A stretch of DNA of 64,000 nucleotides, taken from Treponema sp. GTDB lineage: Bacteria > Spirochaetota > Spirochaetia > Treponematales > Treponemataceae. Below are positions 58,719 to 64,000 of the stretch, piece by piece (position 1 is the first letter of the stretch; the number at the start of each line of letters is the position of its first letter). Below the pieces are notes generated by a model that did not search any database, was not told the DNA's origin, and worked only from the letters and a program-made list of their open reading frames with translations. The DNA is taken from the NCBI GenBank assembly GCA_017470605.1, contig JAFUYH010000024.1:1-64000 (forward strand), in the 5' to 3' direction. Both the position numbers and the translations under genes were made by a program.

Positions 58719-59717
58719 ATGAAAAGTAAGAAGTTTTTTGCATCATTTATTGTTTTTCTTATTCCTCTTTTTGTATTTTGTGCTAGTCCAAAATGGCTTA
58801 CAGAATTGGAAGCAGTTTATCCCTCTAATGACTATATTAGGATGGTAGGAGAAGGGACAACTTTAAAACTTGCAGAATCTAATGCAGTATCTGCAATTGC
58901 ACAAAATTTTAATGCAAAAGTAAAGGTTATAAATCAAGCCATAAAAGATTACAATTCGCTAATTACAGAAGATAAGAGTGTTACATCTAAAAGTTACAGT
59001 TTTCAACAGGAAAGTAAAATTTCTTCTGATGTAGAATTACTTTGCCTTCATTTTTCAGAGCCTTATTATAATAAGAAGGATAAAACATATTTTGTTGTTG
59101 GATATATAAATAAAAAAGAGGCCTGTAGTTTTTATAGTCAAAAAATTGATGGTTTAATGTTTCAAATTAAGGAGATTATTGAACTGTCAGAGAAAGAAAA
59201 AGAAGTTCTTTATTCACTAGTAAATTTGCAAAAAGCGAAAAGACTTTCCAAATTAGCAGAGTATTACATCGATACTGCATGTATTATCAATCCTTTGGAA
59301 TCAGATATATATAAAGCAGATATTGAAACAATTGCAAAATTATCAGGAATCATTTTGAGGCAAGAGAAAAGAGGGACTTTCTTTGTTTCATGCAATAATA
59401 GTCGATACAATTCTGTTTGTGTTGGTATAAATTCAATTTTAGAAGAAAGTGGTTTCGTTATTTCTAGAAATAATCCTGGTTATCGAGTTTTTGTTGAGAT
59501 TAATTTTACTGAAGAAGTTTACGATGCAGGAAACTTTGTTCGTCCAGATATTTCAATTACAGTCTCTAATTCTGCTGGTATAGAAGTTGAATCTTACTCG
59601 AAGGTTTATCCTCGATATAGTCACAATACTCTGGAAAACGCATACAATCTCGCGCTTGTGAGGATACAGCAAGATTTGGAAGAAAATTTCTTAGTAGATT
59701 ATAGAAATCTTGAATAA
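58719..59717 (+). CDS. LPP20-like envelope protein
   Basis: A 332-aa protein with a signal peptide ending LFVFCAS (possible lipobox FVFC). Residues ~20-150 resemble LPP20/FlgT-N domains: PKWLTELEAVYPSNDYIRMVGEGTTLKLAESNAVSAIAQNF, followed by YFVVGYINKKEA. The C-terminal part (~190-332) is beta-rich with a FlgT/LPP20-type duplicated fold (RYNSVCVGINSILEESGFVIS). It lies in the periplasm or outer membrane. Two bases separate it from the coiled-coil gene. Confidence 0.75.
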   Translation: MKSKKFFASFIVFLIPLFVFCASPKWLTELEAVYPSNDYIRMVGEGTTLKLAESNAVSAIAQNFNAKVKVINQAIKDYNSLITEDKSVTSKSYSFQQESKISSDVELLCLHFSEPYYNKKDKTYFVVGYINKKEACSFYSQKIDGLMFQIKEIIELSEKEKEVLYSLVNLQKAKRLSKLAEYYIDTACIINPLESDIYKADIETIAKLSGIILRQEKRGTFFVSCNNSRYNSVCVGINSILEESGFVISRNNPGYRVFVEINFTEEVYDAGNFVRPDISITVSNSAGIEVESYSKVYPRYSHNTLENAYNLALVRIQQDLEENFLVDYRNLE

Positions 59718-59751
59718 TAATTTGTCAATCTTTATATGTAGGAGGAAAAAT

Positions 59752-60459
59752 ATGAAGATTTTTAGAAAATGGTTGATGTTGGGCATGATAGCTTTGTTGT
59801 TGTCATCTTGTGCCTCAACACCAAAATCAAAGGCCAAAGATATCTCACCAAGTGTTGAAATTGTTGAGCACAAAGGCACTGCATGGGGGATTGAGCAGCC
59901 AGTTTGGGTTTCTCAAGTTATTGGAACAGTAAATCAGAGGGAGCTTAGAATGTCTTTGGGGCTTACAGACAAAAAGATTTGGGTTCTAACACGTTCTGGT
60001 GATGATCTAGAGTTTTTACAAAACTGGGTAGATCAAGTCGATGCGCGTTCAGAGATTGCAGCTGCAATTAATCAGAAGATTGAAGATACCGTAACTGCTG
60101 AGCTTAGAGGTTCTAATTCAAAAATTGAAAGCAAAGAACTTGAAAGAATTTCTAAGCGAGCTGCTAATGTTAATACTGCAGGTCTGGAAAAAGAAACTGA
60201 TTGGTGGACTAAAACTAGACAGTTGAATGTTGATGTTAAAAAGGCCAAAGATGACAGCGATTATAAGTATCAGTATAACTATCTTGTGATTTATTCTATG
60301 AATGAGGACTTATTTAGAAAACAACTAAATAATTCTTTAGAAAATATCAAGAATGAAATTCCAAATTCGGAAGAACTTATTAAGAAAGTTACTGATGAGG
60401 TGATTGATCAAGCACTTGTAAAGGTAACTGATGTAGTGAAGAGTCAGTTGACACAATAA
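59752..60459 (+). CDS. Putative lipoprotein of the envelope operon
   Basis: About 235 aa from ATG 59752 (AGGAGG upstream); a longer reading from 59710 lacks a ribosome site. Signal peptide with lipobox LLSSC. The mature protein has PVWVSQVIG.. and a long helical region (ARSEIAAAINQKIEDTVTAELRG), then YQYNYLVIYSMN and an amphipathic C-terminus. The AxxxIA...I..TV pattern is reminiscent of LPP20-like lipoproteins, but assignment is weak. Likely anchored in the outer membrane with the other products of this operon. Confidence 0.7.
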   Translation: MKIFRKWLMLGMIALLLSSCASTPKSKAKDISPSVEIVEHKGTAWGIEQPVWVSQVIGTVNQRELRMSLGLTDKKIWVLTRSGDDLEFLQNWVDQVDARSEIAAAINQKIEDTVTAELRGSNSKIESKELERISKRAANVNTAGLEKETDWWTKTRQLNVDVKKAKDDSDYKYQYNYLVIYSMNEDLFRKQLNNSLENIKNEIPNSEELIKKVTDEVIDQALVKVTDVVKSQLTQ

Positions 60460-60473
60460 GAAAGAGGGTAAGT

Positions 60474-60968
60474 ATGATTTTATTTAATTTAATTTGGTTT
60501 ATTATTTTTGGATGGTGGCAGGCTATAGTATATTTGCTTGTTGCTGCGATATTTGCAATAACTATAGTTGGTATTCCTATAGCAAAGTCATTAGTTCAGT
60601 TTGCTAAATTATGTGCATTTCCTTTTGGAAAAGAGATTATAAAAGAAACTGAATTAAAGGGGGCAAACAATGTTTCTGCGATTCGTAAAGTAGGTGGATT
60701 AATCGTAAATATTATTTGGGTTCCTATTGGAATTATTTTTGCAATTTTATACATTATTCTAGGAATAGCTAGTTTTATTACTATAATTGGTATTCCTGCA
60801 GGGATTGTATATTGTAAAGCTGCAAAATTTATTATTTTTCCTATAGGGGCCAAGATTGTTTCAAAAAAGCAAGCTTACGCTTCTGCAGTAGCAAATGAGT
60901 TAGAAAAAAGAAATAATAATGAAAACGCAGGTGAAAATAGTATAGATAGTGGTGAAAAAAAAAACTAA
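60474..60968 (+). CDS. YccF-domain inner-membrane protein
   Basis: A 164-aa membrane protein with two YccF repeats: FNLIWFIIFGWWQAIVYLLVA, then IVGIPIAKSLVQFAKLCAFPFGKE and the second half NIIWVPIGIIFAILYIILG with IIGIPAGIVYCKAAKFIIFP. The C-terminal tail is charged. The frame ends just after a run of ten A (60955-60964). Adding one base or slipping -1 there opens an extension with another transmembrane helix (next entry). It is the last gene of the envelope operon. Confidence 0.82.
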   Translation: MILFNLIWFIIFGWWQAIVYLLVAAIFAITIVGIPIAKSLVQFAKLCAFPFGKEIIKETELKGANNVSAIRKVGGLIVNIIWVPIGIIFAILYIILGIASFITIIGIPAGIVYCKAAKFIIFPIGAKIVSKKQAYASAVANELEKRNNNENAGENSIDSGEKKN

Positions 60969-61105
60969 AAAATACTAATAATGAAGCATTGTCTTTAGAT
61001 GGAATGATTAGAAAATCTCCTGTTCTGGCTTTTATTTGTGGAGGATTTCTTTTGCTTCCAGTCTTATTGATAGGAATCTTGGTGAATTTCTTTGTAAATA
61101 TATAG
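60969..61105 (+). other. Frameshifted C-terminal extension of the YccF protein
   Basis: In the -1 frame after the A10 tract, coding continues through TNNEALSLDGMIRKSPVLAF and a strongly hydrophobic helix (GGFLLLPVLLIGILVNFF) to a stop at 61103-61105. No good ribosome site precedes the internal ATG at 61004. The region therefore reads best as the natural C-terminus of the YccF protein, reached by slippage, programmed -1 frameshifting or a one-base change in the tract. Confidence 0.6.
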
Positions 61106-61110
61106 CCAAT

Positions 61111-61146
61111 AAAAGCATCAAATTGTGAAGCAATTTGGTGCTTTTT
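61111..61146 (+). terminator. Intrinsic terminator of the envelope operon
   Basis: Arms aaaagcatcaaattg and caatttggtgctttt (one or two non-pairs) enclose the loop tgaag, followed by a T-run. It lies 6 bases past the end of the frameshifted extension at 61105, which supports that extension being the true end of the operon. Confidence 0.85.
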
Positions 61147-61210
61147 AACATTTTTGCAATATGAATATATGAAAATGAAATTTTTCTTGCATCTTTTTTA
61201 CCGTTTTATT

Positions 61211-62038
61211 CTACAGTAAAAACGCCTCTATCAAATTTTCAACTTGCCTGGTGTTCAGCGGGCAGCTTGCAGATTCCATCGTAAAAATCAGATTTTTCCC
61301 CGGGAGAATGCTGTTTTCGTTGTAGGCCTTAAGCTTTTGCAGGGTTGCTTCCATGTAATCCGGCGAATCCATCAGACCAAAATGTTCCCAGTAAAACTCT
61401 TTGCGGGTGTGCACGTTCAGACAGAGAAAATCTGGGTGGATTGTATTGCCGTTTTTGAGGGTGAGCGGGAACTCGTAGCGGTAGGGAACCTTGTGGCGCG
61501 CTAGAGTGTCTGCAATGATTACTTCAGATTTTGAGCGTACCACTTCGCCGCGGGCTGTGGTGTAGGTGTGCTGGTCTGGCGAAAAAGAGTGTCCTTCCCA
61601 CTGAACGCTTTTCCAGGCTGCGATGTACTGTTCATAAGGCAATGTGGCTGGCGTTATAAGTTCGCGGCGGCTTGAGCAAAGTTTATCGTAAAGATTTTCT
61701 ATTTGTTTTTCGCTTTTTGCAATAAACTTAGTTAGCGCCGCAATCTGCCAGTGCAGAACTTTTATCAGGCTCTGGTCATATTGTTTTTGCGCAAGGCGTT
61801 TTGCAAGCAGATGCTGGTTATGAGGAATATAAGTGCCCTTTGTGTCGCCAGCTTTTGTGATGTGAAAGTACTGTATCTTCTTGCCATTGTGCGCCTGTGC
61901 AATGCGCAGGTGCCCTTCTGGTGCATTTTTTATTGCGCGAAGCTTTTTGTTGAGTATGATACTTAGTTCTTCCTGCCTGCTTTTAAGCTTTTCTGTAAGA
62001 TTATCTGGCGAAAGTTGTTCTATTTTGTCTGAATACAT
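61211..62038 (-). CDS. PD-(D/E)XK-like nuclease-fold protein
   Basis: A 275-aa protein. The N-terminal half (1-~125) is helical and charged, with a predicted coiled coil (KFIAKSEKQIENLYDKL). The C-terminal half carries a nuclease-like core: RSKSEVIIADTL (Glu172), YRYEFPLTL, NTIHPDFLCLN (Asp203) and FYWEHFGLMD (Glu218, with His in place of the usual Lys). This is the spacing of PD-(D/E)XK enzymes, which cut DNA or RNA. GGGGG lies 7 bases before ATG 62038. No methylase, helicase or cas partner is adjacent. Directly upstream is a five-unit palindrome array that may form its leader. Biological role unknown. Confidence 0.72.
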   Translation of the reverse strand: MYSDKIEQLSPDNLTEKLKSRQEELSIILNKKLRAIKNAPEGHLRIAQAHNGKKIQYFHITKAGDTKGTYIPHNQHLLAKRLAQKQYDQSLIKVLHWQIAALTKFIAKSEKQIENLYDKLCSSRRELITPATLPYEQYIAAWKSVQWEGHSFSPDQHTYTTARGEVVRSKSEVIIADTLARHKVPYRYEFPLTLKNGNTIHPDFLCLNVHTRKEFYWEHFGLMDSPDYMEATLQKLKAYNENSILPGKNLIFTMESASCPLNTRQVENLIEAFLL

Positions 62039-62064
62039 GGAAAATCCCCCTTGTTTTCATTTCT

Positions 62065-62437
62065 GGCTTATAAGACAGACTATTTTGTCATTTTTATAAG
62101 CCGATTTTTATTTTTGTAAACAGCTTGTTTTCAAATGGGGCTTATAAAACTTCATAAAAGTTCAACCTTATAAGCCTGCTACCTCATTTTTGCTGTCTTG
62201 CGACTTGATTTTTTATGTTATTCCAAGTGCCCCGCTGGGGTTTTCTGGCTCTCAGGCTTATAAAACAAAAAATAAATCTACTTTATAAGCCCCAAATCAA
62301 AACGAGCAAAATTTGAAATCACTTTTTGGCTTATAAAAACAATAATTCTTGCCTCTTTATAAGCCAATTTTCAAAACAAGCGTAATTTGAAATCAGACCT
62401 GTCTTATAAAACAATTCTTCTTGCCATCTTATAAGCT
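62065..62437 (-). repeat. Five-unit 37-38 nt palindrome array
   Basis: Units are at 62065-62102, 62139-62176, 62255-62291, 62328-62365 and 62401-62437. Each has a left arm ggcttataa and a right arm ttataagcc (unit 5 has one change per arm) around a 19-20 nt variable centre. Gaps between units are 36, 78, 36 and 35 nt, so left arms start 74, 116, 73 and 73 nt apart. The third and fourth gaps are similar to each other (caaaac.agc...aatttgaaatca), and the first resembles their reverse complement. Centres of units 1 and 2 contain nested pairs (gaca/tgtc, aactt/aagtt). It fills the gap upstream of the nuclease-like gene on its strand. Confidence 0.85.
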
Positions 62438-62486
62438 AAATTCCCGCCGTTCGCAGCATCCTTACCACATAAAAAATCATTCTTCA

Positions 62487-62524
62487 TATATATAATGGCC
62501 AGAATATGTCATTTTTACCAAAAA
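62487..62524 (-). promoter_or_regulatory. 38-bp conserved promoter-like motif, copy C
   Basis: TATATATAAT, ggcc, 8 variable bases, TCATTTTTACCAAAAA on the plus strand. On the minus strand it would drive transcription through the palindrome array (49 bases away) and into the nuclease-like gene, giving a leader of about 440 nt with five hairpins. Confidence 0.65.
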
Positions 62525-62532
62525 ATTAAAAA

Positions 62533-62566
62533 AAATAATAAAAAAAAGCACCCTTTCGGGAGCTTC
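62533..62566 (-). terminator. Intrinsic terminator of ybaK
   Basis: On the minus strand the arms aagctccc and gggtgctt (one mismatch) surround a gaaa tetraloop and are followed by a U-run. It lies 12 bases past the ybaK stop and just before the promoter-like motif copy C, insulating the two units. Confidence 0.8.
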
Positions 62567-62577
62567 CTTAAAAAAAT

Positions 62578-63060
62578 CTACAATTCCAAATCCACAACCG
62601 TAGCTTCTGTGGCGCGAATCAAATCATCTGGTTTTATTTTAATTTGCACTCCGCGCTGCCCGCCGCTAATGCAGACCTTTTCATGCAAAATCACCGTCTC
62701 ATCAATAAAAGTCCTGAACTTTCTTTTCATCCCCAGCGGCGTGCAGCCGCCGCGCACATAACCGGTAATTCCAAGCAGCTCCTCCGGCTTCACAGGTCCA
62801 ATTTCCTTGCAACCCGCCGCCGCGCGCGCCTTCTTCAGGTTTATCTCATTCACCGCGCTCTGGCAGAACACGCAGATTTCCTTAGTGTCAGTCCTCATTA
62901 CAATCGTCTTGAATACAGTTTCCGCAGGTACGCCAAGTTTTTCGGCCATTCTTCCTGCAGCACCCCTTGCCAGTTCGTGTTCTCCGTCATCATCATATTC
63001 TTCAGCCTCGTATTCAATCCCAAGACCGTCTAAAATTCTCATTGCATTTGTCTTTTTCAT
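62578..63060 (-). CDS. ybaK: YbaK/EbsC-type aminoacyl-tRNA deacylase
   Basis: A 160-aa YbaK protein: TNAMRILDGLGIEYE, VFKTIVMRTD, CVFCQSAVNEINLKKARAAAG, ITGYVRGGCTPLGMKRKF (substrate-binding GYxxGGxxPxG motif) and ISGGQRGVQIKI. The family hydrolyses mischarged Cys-tRNA(Pro) or related aminoacyl-tRNAs, acting in trans to protect translation fidelity. Single-gene unit with its own terminator. Confidence 0.93.
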   Translation of the reverse strand: MKKTNAMRILDGLGIEYEAEEYDDDGEHELARGAAGRMAEKLGVPAETVFKTIVMRTDTKEICVFCQSAVNEINLKKARAAAGCKEIGPVKPEELLGITGYVRGGCTPLGMKRKFRTFIDETVILHEKVCISGGQRGVQIKIKPDDLIRATEATVVDLEL

Positions 63061-63310
63061 ATTTTCATTCTACCACATTCCCGCTTTCTCGTCACACGCC
63101 TGTGTAAATGCGGTTTTCCCACCAATTATCTCATCAGACAGCCCATTGCAGAGCCACTGCTACAGACTCGCCCCCCAGAGAATAGCCTATCCCCAGAAAA
63201 TCGCTCGCACCAGTGCCCCTCTCCCAGCGCACATTCCGCCAGAGCCTTCTCACACCGCCAGAGTCCTCTCCCCCACCTACCACCCAGTCGCCCTATCCAT
63301 GCGCGCGTAG
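63061..63310. other. C-rich intergenic DNA without a recognisable gene
   Basis: Plus strand is unusually rich in C and poor in G, with a short direct repeat (ccgccagag near 63229 and 63256). Open frames on either strand here lack family resemblance and ribosome sites. It borders the GC-rich tandem repeats further right. Confidence 0.4.
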
Positions 63311-63345
63311 AACAAAAAAAAGAGGCACCCTTTGCAGAGTGCCTC
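63311..63345 (-). terminator. Intrinsic terminator, minus strand
   Basis: Arms gaggcac (63322-63328) and gtgcctc (63339-63345) with an A-run at 63311-63321 that becomes a U-run on the minus strand. It probably ends the transcript of the gene at the right edge, which would then include the ~400-bp repeat region in its 3' untranslated part. Confidence 0.75.
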
Positions 63346-63382
63346 CCGTAGAGGTATGAAAAAGTCCGCGGCATATTCAAAG

Positions 63383-63712
63383 CAACGCCATGCGAGCTTT
63401 GCTCCGCGCCTTGTGTACACTAAGAGCCTCGCGAGCCCCTTGTGGCAACGCCATGCGAGCCCCGCTCTGCGCCTTGTGTACACTAGGAGCCTCGCGAGCT
63501 CCCAGTGGCAGCGCTATGCGAGCCCCGCGCCAGGTGTGCCCCCGGCACCCTGTTTGTACCCAGTGCACCCAGACGCCTCGCGCCCCCAGTGCCCTGTGTG
63601 CCCCAGCACACCCCCGCGCATACGCGCCACCGGTGCCCTGCTTGCACCCAGAGCCCCCGGCACCCCAGTGCCCTGTTTGTACCCAGTGCACCCAGGCGCC
63701 TCGCGCCCCCAG
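63383..63712. repeat. GC-rich tandem and spaced repeats
   Basis: Two 63-bp tandem copies (63383-63445 and 63446-63508, about 10 differences) are followed by a partial third copy. Further right a 39-bp sequence (63551-63589) recurs at 63674-63712 with one mismatch. The block is far richer in GC than flanking genes. Long frames exist on both strands but only because of the composition (Ala/Pro/Arg/Cys-rich), so I treat it as non-coding. Confidence 0.75.
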
Positions 63713-63745
63713 AGCCCCCGGCATTTCTGCCTCGCAGCGCAGCTT

Positions 63746-64000
63746 TTAGCCTGCCAGACTTGGTTCCACGATAACTTCCGGCTGATTTTTGTAAGCCCAG
63801 CTGTACAGGATTTCTGCAACGTCAAGCAGAGGCTTTCTTACCTTCAAGCCCATGTCGTAAGCAAAGGCAGAAGCGGCCTTTGTTGCTTCCGGATTCCAAA
63901 GTTTTGCATTGTTGATGTTAGAGAATCCAACCTTTTCAGTTTCAGCAATAGCCTTGATGTGAGCGTTCATAAGGTCAACATTTTTGTCGTTTGCAGGGTT
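63746..64000 (-). CDS. C-terminal fragment of an unrecognised protein (runs off window)
   Basis: The last ~84 codons of a minus-strand gene whose start lies beyond the right edge. The visible part (ending NQPEVIVEPSLAG) is helical, with NNAKLWNPEATKAASAFAYD and VRKPLLDVAEILYSWAY segments, and it uses codons like those of well-expressed genes. The frame is open through the window edge. I cannot assign a family from this fragment alone. Confidence 0.65.
   Translation of the reverse strand, partial: NPANDKNVDLMNAHIKAIAETEKVGFSNINNAKLWNPEATKAASAFAYDMGLKVRKPLLDVAEILYSWAYKNQPEVIVEPSLAG

Noticed and set aside
62065..62437. CRISPR array interpretation of the regular repeats
   Set aside because: The conserved parts are inverted arms rather than one direct repeat, two of the gaps are similar to each other rather than unique, one gap is 78 nt, and no cas gene is in the window.
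63390..63825. Ala/Pro/Arg/Cys-rich open reading frames on both strands of the GC-rich block
   Set aside because: Frames stay open in several phases because of composition and tandem repeats; none has a ribosome site or family resemblance.

Overview
The window looks like a chromosomal segment of a host-associated treponeme (Spirochaetota). Supporting signs are the many lipoproteins with loose spirochaete-type lipoboxes, giant Ig-like/beta-barrel envelope proteins, a MoxR/BatABCD-type operon, LPP20/LpoB-like lipoproteins, a TagA/LicD/TagD-containing polysaccharide locus rather than an LPS locus, and AT-rich intergenic DNA. No rRNA, tRNA, transposase, integrase or cas gene is visible. Assignment to Treponema is inference from gene content; no database was searched.

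Layout. 0-3 kb: a lipoprotein with InlB-type repeats, an Ig-like domain and a DUF6273-like C-terminus whose last ~90 coding bases have the codon signature of a diversity-generating-retroelement variable region, flanked by palindromic repeats. 3-16.5 kb: a sirtuin, then a co-oriented run of a 2023-aa Ig-repeat protein, a barrel-like partner, a membrane HD-GYP-like protein, a DUF4015 glycosidase-like protein and mnmE. 16.5-20 kb: a DUF4160/DUF2442 pair, glmS behind two tandem hairpins, and a DUF2798 protein. 20-31.2 kb: an AT-rich surface-polysaccharide operon behind a divergent XRE regulator with clear operator half-sites. 31.3-46.8 kb: a small-protein/GNAT pair, M20 peptidase, mraY, a degenerate PurH homologue, aroA, an adenine methyltransferase, an endonuclease/exonuclease/phosphatase lipoprotein, Smr, and a tightly overlapping MoxR-DUF58-Bat operon that includes a BatA-BatB-BatC fusion. 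46.8-57 kb: a lipoprotein, an aminotransferase, a solute-binding lipoprotein, a cyclic-di-GMP module (REC-GGDEF, REC-GGDEF-EAL, Hpt) and metH carrying two in-frame repeat insertions. 57-61.1 kb: an XRE regulator facing an envelope operon (LpoB/FlgO-like lipoprotein, two related anchored coiled-coil proteins, LPP20-like protein, lipoprotein, YccF protein with an A10 frameshift tail). 61.2-64 kb: a PD-(D/E)XK-like protein preceded by a regular five-unit palindrome array, ybaK, GC-rich tandem repeats, and the 3' end of an unrecognised gene.

The most unusual features are: (1) the 37-38 nt palindrome array at 62065-62437 in front of the nuclease-like gene; (2) a 38-bp promoter-like motif found three times at constant length (17153, 39788, 62487), each time upstream of a minus-strand gene; (3) the candidate DGR variable region at 2489-2575; (4) palindromic repeats inserted in frame into metH, mnmE and a signal peptide; and (5) the compact envelope operon at 57.4-61.1 kb with its frameshifted tail.
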